Assembly: GCA_900320185.1 (NCBI GenBank)
Contig: ONRD01000013.1
Coordinates: 1 to 52,088, forward strand
Direction of reading: 5' to 3'
Length of the DNA stretch: 52,088 nucleotides
Source of the DNA: an uncultured Bacteroidales bacterium
GTDB lineage: Bacteria > Bacteroidota > Bacteroidia > Bacteroidales > UBA932
This document shows positions 8,810 to 16,724 of the stretch, piece by piece. Both the position numbers and the translations under genes were made by a program. A model generated the notes under the pieces. The model had not been told where the DNA came from and did no database searches. It saw nothing but the letters and a program-made list of their open reading frames with translations. The first letter of the stretch is position 1. Every line of letters begins with the position of its first letter.

Positions 8810-9067
8810 ATGACTGAAGAAGAAATCGTAAAGAAAGTCAAAGCGATTATCGTTGACAAGCTCGGCGTTGAAGAGTCAGAAGTGACTGAATCCGCCAACT
8901 TTACAAATGATCTCGGAGCTGATTCCCTCGACACCGTGGAGCTTCTCATGGAGTTTGAAAGGGTTTTCGGTATCAAGATTCCCGATGAGGAAACCGCATC
9001 GATCGCAACGGTAAAGGACGCCATTGACAAGGTTATCGAGAAACTCGCTGGAAAGGAGGAGGCTTAA
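8810..9067 (+). CDS. acpP: Acyl carrier protein
   Basis: An 85-residue acidic protein carrying growing acyl chains in type II fatty-acid synthesis. The motif [15 protein letters not shown] contains the Ser that receives 4'-phosphopantetheine, with the conserved Asp-Ser-Leu; helices before and after ([31 protein letters not shown]) match the four-helix ACP fold. Length is slightly longer than the usual 77-80 residues, with a short Lys/Glu tail. In many Bacteroidota acpP is followed by fabF and rnc. Here it is monocistronic, with its own promoter and a strong terminator 25 bases after the stop. Confidence 0.97.
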   Translation: MTEEEIVKKVKAIIVDKLGVEESEVTESANFTNDLGADSLDTVELLMEFERVFGIKIPDEETASIATVKDAIDKVIEKLAGKEEA

Positions 9068-9091
9068 TCCCCTTGACACGAAAATCGAAGG

Positions 9092-9124
9092 AGGTCGGCC
9101 AGGTTGGCCGGCCTCTTTTTTTTT
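9092..9124 (+). terminator. Rho-independent terminator of acpP
   Basis: A 9-bp stem AGGTCGGCC / GGCCGGCCT (one G-U pair) with a 5-base loop is followed by one C and a run of nine T. It ends the acpP transcript and also separates it from the convergent DUF4270 gene. Confidence 0.9.
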
Positions 9125-9181
9125 GCGCCGCGGTTCAGCGTCGGCAGGGGGGACGTGCGGTACTGAAGTCTTGCGGGAGGG

Positions 9182-10783
9182 TTATTCCCTTGGAAGTGCG
9201 TAGGTGAACTTGAGCTTGGGCTTCCTGCCGGGTGCGGTGGGACCGTTGAGGACTGCATGGTAGTAGCGGTCCTTGTCCATCTCGGTGTTGACGGAAGTCT
9301 GGGTAGCCGATGCGGAAGCATACTGAGCCATCATCATGTAGTTGTAGTAGTTGCTGTAGCTGCTTCCGTAGCCGTAGGATGAACTGCCGTAACCGTAGCC
9401 GTAGCCTCCGTAGAGCTGGTTGTAGTAGGAGTAGTAGGCCAGCTGCTGGTAGTAGCTGGCAAGTTCGCTCGCCGATGTGTTGGTCGTGGTGGTGTATTCG
9501 TACCACATGATCAGGAACCAGATGTCGAAATTGGTCAGGTCCTTGTCCGCGCCTGCCCGCAGGAGCTGCTGGACGTGGTGGGTGACGTCGGGGGCGTAGT
9601 TGCAGAGGGAGCGGTTGATGTCTCCCTGGTTTTCCGCGGAGACGCTGGCGTCGGTCAGTCCGGCGAAGGTCACGGTCGAATCCGTCTTGATCCTGACAGT
9701 CGGGCTGAGGATCAGGGGATATCTGAACATGGTGGTGTAGTCCTCGGGGAACTCGAAGGGAAGCTCTATCGTGGCTTTGGAAATGATGGCCTTGGAGGGG
9801 TCTCCTCCGTTCCTGCGGATTTCATTCTCCACGATTTCCTTGATCTGGGCCGCAGGCACCATCGGCTTGAGTCCGCTGCCGCCTTCGACGTAGATCTTGT
9901 CGGTGGCCTGGCCGGCCAGGCCGTCGGTCTCATGGTAGTCGGTGTTGAAAACGTACTGCGTGGGCAGGGTGACGGCCGTTATGAGCGAATCCAGGTCCTG
10001 GAACTCCAGGGGACTGAAGTAGAACATGAGCAGGGAGTCCTTGCGGACGCCGTCGAACTCTGCGTTGAAGTACATCACGGCGTAGTTGTCCGTCCTGGTG
10101 AGGTATCCGCCGGCATTGGTCAGGATCTCCATGTCGAACATGTTGATCCTGCCTCCGTTCCCTGCGGGGTCGTCCGTGGTCAGGTAGATGCCGGGGAACT
10201 TCTTCGTGTAGGTCTTCATGTCGGTCAGGTCGGAATCCTTGATATCGAGGAAACGCTTGCCGAACTCCTCGGTGAATTCGAATGTGAGGGAGTCCTTGCC
10301 GTTGGTCACCGGGACGCCCTTCGTAATCCGCCTGTCGCCGTGCTTGACAGGGGTCCTGGAGAAATACTTCTTCGAGTCCAGGGGTTCCGTCATCTCGTAG
10401 ACGTTGACGTTCTGGAGGATGTTCAGCTGGCTCTCATCCGCGACCGACACCGAGTCGATGGCGGCCCTGAAGCGCATGCGCTTGAACACCGGGTCCTTGC
10501 CGAAATCCACGGACTTGAGGACGGGTACGAGGGTGACTGCGGAAGCCCTGCGGTAGAGGCCGTAGTCCTCGTCGCGGACGGCGCCGATGGTGATCCTCCT
10601 CGATGAATATGCGGTAAGGCTGTCCACCGGCCGCATCCGGACGTCCGGAATGTCGAACTCGGCAGAGTAGAAGTCGTATTTCTGGTTGGTGGCTACAAAC
10701 TGCTCACCAAGTGTCTGGTCAGTGTTGATGCAGGCGGTTGCGAGGCCTGCGGCGAGTCCCAGTACTGCAAGGAGTTTTTTCAT
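9182..10783 (-). CDS. DUF4270 lipoprotein with Tyr/Gly-rich tail
   Basis: A 533-residue lipoprotein: MKKLLAVLGLAAGLATACIN has the lipobox ATAC. The body (about 30-435) matches the DUF4270 family of Bacteroidota: it begins TLGEQFV with the conserved early ADFDIPD-like strand (SAEFDIPDVRM), and has the KKYFSRTP and NADPVTE-like beta-strand pattern of a secreted beta protein. Residues 440-495 are an unusual low-complexity stretch of Tyr, Gly and Ser, then a short normal C-terminus. It follows the glycogen-synthase-like gene by 6 bases, an arrangement I know from Bacteroides, where the pair is common but the role of DUF4270 is undefined. Likely anchored to the outer membrane. Confidence 0.8.
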   Translation of the reverse strand: MKKLLAVLGLAAGLATACINTDQTLGEQFVATNQKYDFYSAEFDIPDVRMRPVDSLTAYSSRRITIGAVRDEDYGLYRRASAVTLVPVLKSVDFGKDPVFKRMRFRAAIDSVSVADESQLNILQNVNVYEMTEPLDSKKYFSRTPVKHGDRRITKGVPVTNGKDSLTFEFTEEFGKRFLDIKDSDLTDMKTYTKKFPGIYLTTDDPAGNGGRINMFDMEILTNAGGYLTRTDNYAVMYFNAEFDGVRKDSLLMFYFSPLEFQDLDSLITAVTLPTQYVFNTDYHETDGLAGQATDKIYVEGGSGLKPMVPAAQIKEIVENEIRRNGGDPSKAIISKATIELPFEFPEDYTTMFRYPLILSPTVRIKTDSTVTFAGLTDASVSAENQGDINRSLCNYAPDVTHHVQQLLRAGADKDLTNFDIWFLIMWYEYTTTTNTSASELASYYQQLAYYSYYNQLYGGYGYGYGSSSYGYGSSYSNYYNYMMMAQYASASATQTSVNTEMDKDRYYHAVLNGPTAPGRKPKLKFTYALPRE

Positions 10784-10789
10784 TACTGC

Positions 10790-11608
10790 CTACAACTGTT
10801 GATAAAAACCGTCGTACTCGTCGATGTAGCGTCCCGAGGCGACGGATTCTTCATCGAAAGCCAGTTTGGGGACGGCGAGTCCTTCACAGAACTTGACGAG
10901 CTTTCCGTCCAGGCTTCCGGAACCATAGATCACACCGTCCGAGTACGAAGCGGCGAGTTCCGCAAGATTTATGCCATCGGGGTCCTCCAGCAGTTCCAGG
11001 TCCTTGTCCTGGATGCCGCCGCACTTGACGGTGTCCTTAAACTCCGGGGGGAACGTCATCCCGGCGGTCTCGTCGTAGAGGGAGGTGACGATCTTGCTTT
11101 CTGCAAATATGGGGTCGTTGTTGTACACTTTCTTCAGGTAGATCGGGACAAGATGCGAAATCCATCCCTGGCAGTGGACGATGTCGGGAGCCCAGCGCAG
11201 CTTCTTGACGGTTTCCAGGACTCCGCGGGCGAAGAACACGGCCCTCTGCCCGTTGTCCTCGAAGAACTTCCCGTCGGCGTCGAAGGCGAGCTGCTTGCGC
11301 TTGAAGAAGTCGTCATTGTCGACGAAGTAGACTTGTATCCTGGCCGAGGAGATCGATGCGACCTTGATCACGAGCGGGCTGTCCACGTCGCCTATGATTA
11401 TGTTCATCCCGGAGAGCCGGATCACCTCATGGAGCTGATTCTTCCTCTCGTTGATGCAGCCGTAGCGCGGCATGAATGCGCGGATTTCCTTCTTCCTTTC
11501 CTGGATGCCCTGCGGAAGATACCGACCGATCCTCGAAACCGGAGTCTCGGGAAGGAACGGCATTATCTCTGAGTTTACGAACAGAACTCTCTTTACGGAA
11601 TTTCCCAT
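10790..11608 (-). CDS. Glycogen/starch synthase N-domain protein
   Basis: A 272-residue protein matching only the N-terminal (starch synthase catalytic, GT5) half of glycogen synthase. RVLFVNSEIMPF replaces the usual KVLFVASEVAPF start, IPVMPRYG-like RAFMPRYGCIN follows, and PDIVHCQGWISHLVPIYLK matches the PDVVHAHDW segment. The C-terminal nucleotide-sugar-binding half found in full-length enzymes of about 480 residues is absent, so catalysis is doubtful. Short forms like this are known in Bacteroides. I chose the ATG at 11608 (MGNSVKRV); the frame stays open upstream, but that part crosses the promoter region and looks non-coding. Co-transcribed with DUF4270 downstream. Confidence 0.8.
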   Translation of the reverse strand: MGNSVKRVLFVNSEIMPFLPETPVSRIGRYLPQGIQERKKEIRAFMPRYGCINERKNQLHEVIRLSGMNIIIGDVDSPLVIKVASISSARIQVYFVDNDDFFKRKQLAFDADGKFFEDNGQRAVFFARGVLETVKKLRWAPDIVHCQGWISHLVPIYLKKVYNNDPIFAESKIVTSLYDETAGMTFPPEFKDTVKCGGIQDKDLELLEDPDGINLAELAASYSDGVIYGSGSLDGKLVKFCEGLAVPKLAFDEESVASGRYIDEYDGFYQQL

Positions 11609-11627
11609 TTGCAAAAATGTTGTCTTA

Positions 11628-11635
11628 CAAAGGTA
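11628..11635 (-). promoter_or_regulatory. -7 box for the glycogen synthase-like gene
   Basis: TACCTTTG on the minus strand fits TAnnTTTG, 20 bases before the chosen ATG. This short leader supports the 11608 start over any upstream one. No clear -33 TTTG is seen. Confidence 0.5.
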
Positions 11636-11665
11636 AGAATTTTTTTTCGTTTTTCCATATTTCAT

Positions 11666-11673
11666 TATCTTTG
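11666..11673 (+). promoter_or_regulatory. -7 box of the ftsX operon
   Basis: TATCTTTG fits TAnnTTTG and lies 26 bases before the ftsX ATG. Upstream, TTTCG at about 11645 is a poor match for the -33 element. It diverges from the glycogen synthase-like promoter within a 91-base gap. Confidence 0.5.
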
Positions 11674-11699
11674 AAACCAATTTGGTGTAATAGGCGACG

Positions 11700-12578
11700 A
11701 TGGCTGCCGGAGAAAACAAACTGTTTCGCAGAAGACTCGTGGGATCATGGATCTCCACGGTGATAAGCATCAGCCTGGTGCTGCTGCTTGTGGGGATTGC
11801 CGCCCTTCTGCTCGTCAACGCGAGGAGCGTTTCCGACTATTTCAAGGAGAACATGCAGGTTTCGGTGCTGATGACCCCCGATGTCGAGGAGGAGGCTGCG
11901 GCGAAGTTCCAGGCTGAACTCGACGCCAGGCCCTTCGTCAAGGAGACCAGCCTTGTCACAAGGGAGCAGGGGACCCGCGAGATGGCCGAGATGCTGGGGC
12001 CTGATTTCCTGAGCGTGTTCGAGTCTTCTCCCATCCCGGTGTCCATCGACGTCACCCTCAAGGCCGACTATGTCTCCACGGACAGCCTGGCCATGGTGAA
12101 GGACCTGGTTTCGGCGTCCCCCCTGGTCGACGAGGTCGTGTACCAGCAGTCGCTCGTCGAGAAGCTTAACGCCAACCTCAAGCGGATATCCCTGGTGCTT
12201 GGGGTATTCATACTGTTGCTGCTGTTCATCTCGTTCGTCCTCATCAACAACACGGTGAGGCTGGACGTCTACTCGAAGCGCTTCACTATCCACACGATGA
12301 GGCTGGTGGGCGCCACCAAGGCCTTCATACGCCGGCCGTTCCTCTGGAAGTCGGTGATACAGGGAGTCGTGGCGGCGTTGCTGGCGACCCTGATGATGGC
12401 GCTGATCATATATTTCCTGAAGAAGGAGTTCGTCCAGGTCACGGAAGTGTTCCCTCCGGAGTCGCTGGCGATGGTCACGGCGGTCATGCTTGTCGCCGGC
12501 ATCGTCATCTGCCTTGTGAGCACCTTCTTCGTCGTGGGCAGGCTCGTTTCCCTGTCCAGGAACGAATTGTACTACTAG
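11700..12578 (+). CDS. ftsX: Cell-division protein FtsX
   Basis: A 292-residue inner-membrane protein, the permease-like partner of FtsE, which controls peptidoglycan hydrolases at the division septum. One transmembrane helix lies at about 17-39 (ISTVISISLVLLLVGIAALLL). An extracytoplasmic domain (about 45-160) containing QVSVLMTPDV and the conserved VYQQSLVEKLN segment follows, then three more helices ending near residue 282. The cytoplasmic RLVGATKAFIRRPFL motif between helices 2 and 3 is the FtsX signature. ftsE is not adjacent, which is usual in Bacteroidota. It leads an operon with DUF3098, uppP and lpxH, all envelope genes. Confidence 0.93.
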   Translation: MAAGENKLFRRRLVGSWISTVISISLVLLLVGIAALLLVNARSVSDYFKENMQVSVLMTPDVEEEAAAKFQAELDARPFVKETSLVTREQGTREMAEMLGPDFLSVFESSPIPVSIDVTLKADYVSTDSLAMVKDLVSASPLVDEVVYQQSLVEKLNANLKRISLVLGVFILLLLFISFVLINNTVRLDVYSKRFTIHTMRLVGATKAFIRRPFLWKSVIQGVVAALLATLMMALIIYFLKKEFVQVTEVFPPESLAMVTAVMLVAGIVICLVSTFFVVGRLVSLSRNELYY

Positions 12579-12626
12579 CCGGCTGGCGCTGCGCCCGGCT
12601 TTGAAGGACGCCCCGCCGGCCGGGGC
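12577..12626 (+). other. Two GC-rich hairpins between ftsX and the DUF3098 gene
   Basis: Starting at the ftsX stop, AGCCGG and CCGGCT (12577-12600) enclose an inner GGCGC/GCGCC helix. A second small hairpin CCCCG-CCGGC-CGGGG lies at 12611-12625. Neither is followed by a proper T run, so they are more likely mRNA processing or stability elements, or weak attenuators, than terminators. Confidence 0.45.
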
Positions 12627-12635
12627 ATTGATTGA

Positions 12636-12905
12636 ATGAATATGGAAAACGACGCAAATACAAAGATGGCCATCACCCGGAAGGGGCTGAGGCTTTTCCT
12701 GGCGGGACTGCTTGTCATAGTCGCCGGCTTCATCCTGATGATGGGCGGCGGGAGCAAGGACCCGCAGGTCTTCAACTGGGCGATGTTCGATTTCAGGAGG
12801 CTGGTAGCAGCCCCGCTGGTGATCCTCTGCGGCATCGCGATAGAGATAATCGCCATCATGAAACGCCCCAAGGCCGGTCCTGAAGGGAAGGAGGAGGATA
12901 AGTGA
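12636..12905 (+). CDS. DUF3098 small membrane protein
   Basis: An 89-residue protein with two transmembrane helices: LRLFLAGLLVIVAGFILMMGGG and VAAPLVILCGIAIEIIAIM, separated by a short segment with the family pattern DPQVFNWAMFDFRR. This matches DUF3098, found in Bacteroidota between ftsX and uppP. No biochemical role is known; the constant neighbourhood points to envelope growth. A second in-frame ATG two codons later is possible. Its stop TGA overlaps the uppP ATG, so translation is coupled. Confidence 0.88.
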   Translation: MNMENDANTKMAITRKGLRLFLAGLLVIVAGFILMMGGGSKDPQVFNWAMFDFRRLVAAPLVILCGIAIEIIAIMKRPKAGPEGKEEDK

Positions 12906-13729
12906 TGGACTGGCTGCAGGCTCTCCTGCTGGGCCTGGTGCAGGGCCTTACCGAGTTCCTGCCCGTCAGTTCCAGCGGTCACCTTATGATCTTCAAGGAG
13001 TTGCTCGGCGTGGACGCCGAGGGCTTCCTCGACTTTACCGTCACCGTCCATCTCGCTACGGTCCTGAGCACGCTCGTCGTCTTCTGGAAGCCTGTCTGCA
13101 GGCTTCTGGCGGGCTTGTTCAAGTTCAAGTACAACGACGAGACCGATTATGTGTTCAAGCTGGTCGTGTCGATGGTCCCGGTGGCCCTTGTCGGTCTGCT
13201 GCTCAAGGACAAGGTCGAGGCCTTGTTCGGGGACAGCCTGACCGTCGTGGCATGCTGCCTGCTGGTCACGGCCCTGCTGCTTTTCCTGTCCGACCGTTTC
13301 GGAGGCAGGAAATCGCCTGCGGCTTCCGGCGGGACGGAAGTCCGCAACGGGATATCGTATCTGCAGGCCTTCGCCGTGGGCATCGGCCAGGCGTTCGCGG
13401 TGGCGCCGGGCCTTTCCCGTTCAGGAACCACCATCGCCACCGGCCTGCTCTGCGGTGTCAAAAGGGAAGTGATGGCGCAGTTCTCCTTCCTGATGGTCCT
13501 TGTACCCATCATCGGCGAGCAGTTGCTGGACCTTGTCAAGGGACTGTCCGACGAGGCGGCCCTGGGCGGCGGCCTGCCCCTGTCGTGCCTTGTCGCCGGT
13601 TTCCTGGCCGCCTTCGTCTCCGGCCTTTTCGCCTGCAGGGTGATGATAGCCATCGTCCGCAAGGCCAGGCTCTCCTGGTTCGCGCTCTACTGCGTCGTCG
13701 CAGCCGTCCTGATATTCATTTTCGCATAG
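12905..13729 (+). CDS. uppP: Undecaprenyl-diphosphatase UppP/BacA
   Basis: A 274-residue polytopic inner-membrane enzyme that dephosphorylates undecaprenyl diphosphate to recycle the lipid carrier for peptidoglycan and other surface polymers. Motif 1, QGLTEFLPVSSSGH (near residues 13-26), and motif 2, PGLSRSG (near 167-173), are both intact; they hold the catalytic Glu, Ser, His and Arg. Length matches the family (about 265-275). The ATG at 12905 overlaps the stop of the DUF3098 gene as TGATG; a GTG one codon earlier is less likely. In many relatives truB follows; here lpxH does, 10 bases downstream. Confidence 0.96.
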   Translation: MDWLQALLLGLVQGLTEFLPVSSSGHLMIFKELLGVDAEGFLDFTVTVHLATVLSTLVVFWKPVCRLLAGLFKFKYNDETDYVFKLVVSMVPVALVGLLLKDKVEALFGDSLTVVACCLLVTALLLFLSDRFGGRKSPAASGGTEVRNGISYLQAFAVGIGQAFAVAPGLSRSGTTIATGLLCGVKREVMAQFSFLMVLVPIIGEQLLDLVKGLSDEAALGGGLPLSCLVAGFLAAFVSGLFACRVMIAIVRKARLSWFALYCVVAAVLIFIFA

Positions 13730-13739
13730 CGGACGCACG

Positions 13740-14501
13740 ATGGTGGAAAGGACGCTCGTTTATTTCGTCTCCGATGTCCATCTTGGCCTTGATGTCGGGG
13801 ACCCCGCTCTCCGGGAAGCCCGTTTCGTGGAGTTCCTGGATTCGATCCCGCGCGACAGGACCCTCGCCCTCTACATGCTTGGCGACATCTGGGATTTCTG
13901 GTTCGAGTACCGCGACCTGGTCCCCAAGGGCTACGTCAAGGTCTTCGCTTCCCTGCAGGACCTGATGGATTCCGGGGTCGAAGTCTTTTTCTTCCCGGGC
14001 AACCATGACATCTGGTGCTTCCACTATTTCAGCGACATGGGGATCCGGGTCCTGCGGCAGCCGTACGTGACCACGATAGGGGACAAGGTCTTCTGCCTGG
14101 GACACGGCGACGGCCTTGGTCCGGGGATGTATTCCTACAAGCTGATGCGCAGCGTCTTCCACAACAGGGTGTGCCAAAGGCTGTTCGCCAGCCTCATCCA
14201 TCCTACGCTCGCTTTCAGCCTGGCAAGGAGCTGGTCGAAGCGGAGCCGCACCTCCAAGCCGGGCGTTTACGCCTTCAGGGGCGAGGACGAGCCCCTGTAC
14301 AAGTTCGCGGTGGCATTTTCCCGGAAGAACCGGGTCGACCAGTTCATATTCGGGCATTACCATGCAAGCGTCGAGATGACGCTTCCCGGCGGTGCCGGTT
14401 TCATGATACTTAAGGACTGGATGGATCCTCAGTCCTCGAACTTCGCCTTGTACGACTTGAGGTCCGGCCGCTTGGGCTCTTCCCAGAATATCGAGAAGTA
14501 G
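13740..14501 (+). CDS. lpxH: UDP-2,3-diacylglucosamine diphosphatase
   Basis: A 253-residue metallophosphoesterase of the LpxH type, which cleaves UDP-2,3-diacylglucosamine to lipid X and UMP in lipid A synthesis at the cytoplasmic face of the inner membrane. The five calcineurin-like motifs are visible in order: FVSDVHLG, GDIWDFWFE, PGNHDIW, LGHGDGLG and FGHYH, giving the two-metal centre. The GDIWDFW form is usual in Bacteroidota LpxH. It ends the ftsX operon, and its last 73 bases overlap the convergent DUF4294 gene on the other strand. The C-terminal NFALYDL strand looks like the normal family end. Confidence 0.9.
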   Translation: MVERTLVYFVSDVHLGLDVGDPALREARFVEFLDSIPRDRTLALYMLGDIWDFWFEYRDLVPKGYVKVFASLQDLMDSGVEVFFFPGNHDIWCFHYFSDMGIRVLRQPYVTTIGDKVFCLGHGDGLGPGMYSYKLMRSVFHNRVCQRLFASLIHPTLAFSLARSWSKRSRTSKPGVYAFRGEDEPLYKFAVAFSRKNRVDQFIFGHYHASVEMTLPGGAGFMILKDWMDPQSSNFALYDLRSGRLGSSQNIEK

Positions 14502-15145
14502 AGGGCGTCGAATTCGCCTCTCTTCCATTTTTCCACCAGGTATTCAGTCATCTTGTCGTCGCCTTCCGGATCGTAGCGGGATTTCAGGTCGTTGCCGAAG
14601 ACCTTGGCGATCCCTTGCCAGAAGCCTGCGGTGATTCCGCTCTTGTAGTCCTTGATGATGCTGAAGGAGGACTTCCCGACTTCCCGGTCGATCAGTTTGA
14701 GCAGCAGCCTTCCCTGGGAGATGCTCATGTTCCGGAGGGGCTTCTCGTAGACTGCGAACAGCTGCTTCTGCATCTGGCTGATGTATTTCTCCTTCTTCAT
14801 GCGGCGGAGGTTGTTCTCGGCGATGTAGTCGTTGACGTCCCGGACCATGCTCTTGGCGAGGAGGGCGTAGGGATAGACCTTGTTGAAGTTGTAGACGAGC
14901 TTGTAGTATTTCCGGAGTTCCTTCCTGTCGCTCCTGTGCCCTTTCGGGAAAACCCACACCGGGGTCATGCTGTCGTAATAGACGGTGTCCCCCTGTTCCA
15001 CCCTGTAGCCCATGTAGCCGGAGCGTCCCGTCCTTATCACCCGGGGCATGAAATCGTCGTCCTCCCTCTGGGCCAGAAGGCCCTGCGGGGCCAGCAGGCT
15101 CGCCAGGAAGGCGATGGTCAGTGAATATCTGTACGCTTCTTTCAT
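14429..15145 (-). CDS. DUF4294 exported protein
   Basis: A 238-residue protein with signal peptide SLTIAFLASLLAPQGLLAQ. I chose the ATG at 15145; a longer frame to 15328 runs into the rplP promoter region and reads as non-coding. The mature chain matches the DUF4294 family of Bacteroidota: YKLVYNFNKVYPYALLAK, then an acidic/basic helical segment, LIDREVG and WQGIAKVFGNDLKSRYDP. Function is unknown; the protein is predicted to be periplasmic. The last 24 codons overlap the end of lpxH on the opposite strand, and both C-termini look genuine, so the two genes share 73 bp in antisense. Confidence 0.85.
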   Translation of the reverse strand: MKEAYRYSLTIAFLASLLAPQGLLAQREDDDFMPRVIRTGRSGYMGYRVEQGDTVYYDSMTPVWVFPKGHRSDRKELRKYYKLVYNFNKVYPYALLAKSMVRDVNDYIAENNLRRMKKEKYISQMQKQLFAVYEKPLRNMSISQGRLLLKLIDREVGKSSFSIIKDYKSGITAGFWQGIAKVFGNDLKSRYDPEGDDKMTEYLVEKWKRGEFDALYFSIFWEEPKRPDLKSYKAKFED

Positions 15146-15334
15146 GTCCGGTTGCCGGTTATGCGCTGGATGCAGCATTTTCCCCGAAAAAAACGTGCCA
15201 TGCTGAAACCCCTCTCGCGTGTATGTCGAAACCGTGGAGATATTTTTTTTGACTTCTTTTGTAATTACTTGAAAATTACCTTTTTCTTTGGCTCGTTTCC
15301 GGGTCGAAAATGTTTGGAAATTTTTCAAATAATC

Positions 15335-15364
15335 TTTGAAATCCAGGTTTTTTTGCTAACTTTG
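15335..15364 (+). promoter_or_regulatory. Promoter of the rplP ribosomal operon
   Basis: TTTG at 15335-15338, an 18-base spacer and TAACTTTG at 15357-15364 form a strong Bacteroidota promoter. It lies within the 307-base gap between the DUF4294 gene and rplP, which otherwise holds no gene in any frame. It shows that rplP is the first gene of its transcript here. Confidence 0.8.
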
Positions 15365-15452
15365 CAGTCCAAAAAATCGGGGTGTAATGGCTTAAGTCAT
15401 TGATACTTAGATATTTGGGAATTTTTGGAAATTATTTTAAAGTAATACAGCA
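15365..15452 (+). other. Leader of the rplP operon
   Basis: About 80 bases of untranslated leader separate the predicted transcript start from rplP. It contains a near-palindrome ATGGCTTAAGTCAT at 15387-15400 and is then AT-rich up to the ATG. It may be a site for autogenous control by a ribosomal protein, but no known leader motif is recognisable. Confidence 0.35.
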
Positions 15453-15872
15453 ATGTTACAGCCAAAGAAAACAAAGTACAGAAGGGAACAAAAGAACGTG
15501 ATGAAGGGTATGGCCCAGAGGGGCAATCAGCTCGCGTTCGGTTCCTTCGGTCTGAAGACCCTGGAGAACTGCTGGATCACTGCGCAGCAGATTGAGTCCG
15601 CCCGTCAGGCAATTTCCCGTTGCATGAACCGTGAGGGCCAGATCTGGATCAGGATCTTCCCGGTCAAGCCTTTTACGAAAAAGCCTCTCGATACCCGTAT
15701 GGGTAAGGGTAAGGGCGATCCTCAGGGATTCGTAGCCCCGGTCACCCCCGGCCGTATCCTCTTCGAGGCGGAAGGCGTTCCTCTCGCAACCGCGAAGGAG
15801 GCTATGCGCCTTGCGGCCCACAAGCTCCCCGTCGCGACCAAGTTCGTCGTCCGCAGGGATTATGTTGAATAA
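15453..15872 (+). CDS. rplP: Large-subunit ribosomal protein L16
   Basis: A 139-residue basic protein that binds 23S rRNA near the peptidyl-transferase centre and tRNA elbow. [23 protein letters not shown]-like sequence and the terminal [13 protein letters not shown] match L16 along its whole length. It is the first gene of this operon; its usual upstream partner rpsC is absent. rpmC follows after 17 bases. Confidence 0.97.
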   Translation: MLQPKKTKYRREQKNVMKGMAQRGNQLAFGSFGLKTLENCWITAQQIESARQAISRCMNREGQIWIRIFPVKPFTKKPLDTRMGKGKGDPQGFVAPVTPGRILFEAEGVPLATAKEAMRLAAHKLPVATKFVVRRDYVE

Positions 15873-15889
15873 TAAATGGAGTAGAAGTA

Positions 15890-16087
15890 ATGAAGACATC
15901 TGAAGTACGCGAAATGTCCATCGCAGACCTGAAGGACCGCATCCAGCTCGACAGGAACAAACTGGACAACATGAAGCTCAATCATGCCATCTCTCCATTG
16001 GAGGATACATCGGAATTCAAGAAAGTCAGGAAGGATATCGCTCGCATGATCACCATCCTCGCTGAGAAAGAAAAAGAACAGAAATAG
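15890..16087 (+). CDS. rpmC: Large-subunit ribosomal protein L29
   Basis: A 65-residue helical-hairpin protein located at the peptide exit tunnel rim, next to the site where SRP and trigger factor dock. The start [18 protein letters not shown] and the central [19 protein letters not shown] correspond to the two helices; the family end ([13 protein letters not shown]) is present. It sits between rplP and rpsQ as usual, two bases from rpsQ. Confidence 0.95.
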   Translation: MKTSEVREMSIADLKDRIQLDRNKLDNMKLNHAISPLEDTSEFKKVRKDIARMITILAEKEKEQK

Positions 16088-16089
16088 TT

Positions 16090-16344
16090 ATGGAAAGAAA
16101 TCTTCGTAAGGAAAGAATCGGAGTAGTGGTCAGCACCAAGATGGACAAGACCATCGTCGTGTCCGTCGAGACCAGGAAATCGCATCCCCTCTACGGAAAA
16201 TTCATCAAGCAGACCGCCAAGTTCGTCGCACAGGACGACAAGAACGAGTGCAGCGAGGGTGATACCGTACGCATCATGGAAACCCGTCCTCTGAGCAAGA
16301 CCAAGAGGTGGAGATTAGTTGAAATCGTAGAAAAAGTCAAGTAA
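16090..16344 (+). CDS. rpsQ: Small-subunit ribosomal protein S17
   Basis: An 84-residue OB-fold protein that binds 16S rRNA helices 7 and 11 early in 30S assembly. [19 protein letters not shown] and the central [14 protein letters not shown] are the family signatures. It has the normal length and lacks extensions. rplN starts two bases after its stop. Confidence 0.96.
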   Translation: MERNLRKERIGVVVSTKMDKTIVVSVETRKSHPLYGKFIKQTAKFVAQDDKNECSEGDTVRIMETRPLSKTKRWRLVEIVEKVK

Positions 16345-16346
16345 TT

Positions 16347-16712
16347 ATGATACAGCAGGAAACACGTTTGAATGTGGCTGACAACAGCGGTGCCAAGGAA
16401 GTCCTTTGCATCCGCGTGCTTGGAGGTACGCATCACAGATATGCGACAGTCGGCGACCAGATCGTCGTTGCGATCAAGAGCGCCCTGCCCAGCGGTGACG
16501 CCAAGAAGGGTACGGTCTCGAAGGCTGTCGTTGTTCGTACAAAGAAAGAAATCCGCCGCCAGGATGGTTCCTACATCCGTTTCGACGACAACGCTTGCGT
16601 CCTTCTCAACGGAGCGGGCGAGCTTCGCGGCACACGTATCTTCGGCCCTGTGGCCAGGGAGCTGCGTGACAATTACATGAAGATTGTTTCACTGGCACCG
16701 GAGGTCCTTTAA
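16347..16712 (+). CDS. rplN: Large-subunit ribosomal protein L14
   Basis: A 121-residue beta-barrel protein at the subunit interface, contacting 16S helix 14 in the assembled ribosome. [19 protein letters not shown] and the terminal [17 protein letters not shown] match L14 end to end; the internal [16 protein letters not shown] segment is also typical. Normal length, no extensions. Confidence 0.97.
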   Translation: MIQQETRLNVADNSGAKEVLCIRVLGGTHHRYATVGDQIVVAIKSALPSGDAKKGTVSKAVVVRTKKEIRRQDGSYIRFDDNACVLLNGAGELRGTRIFGPVARELRDNYMKIVSLAPEVL

Positions 16713-16724
16713 CCATTGAAAGTC

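Noticed and set aside
15146-15328. N-terminal extension of the DUF4294 protein to 15328
   Set aside because: It would remove the signal peptide from the N-terminus, and the added residues show no family match. The ATG at 15145 starts a normal signal peptide.
15152-15403. Possible remnant of rpsC before rplP
   Set aside because: The plus-strand frame here encodes no S3-like sequence and crosses the rplP promoter; the gap is simple intergenic DNA.
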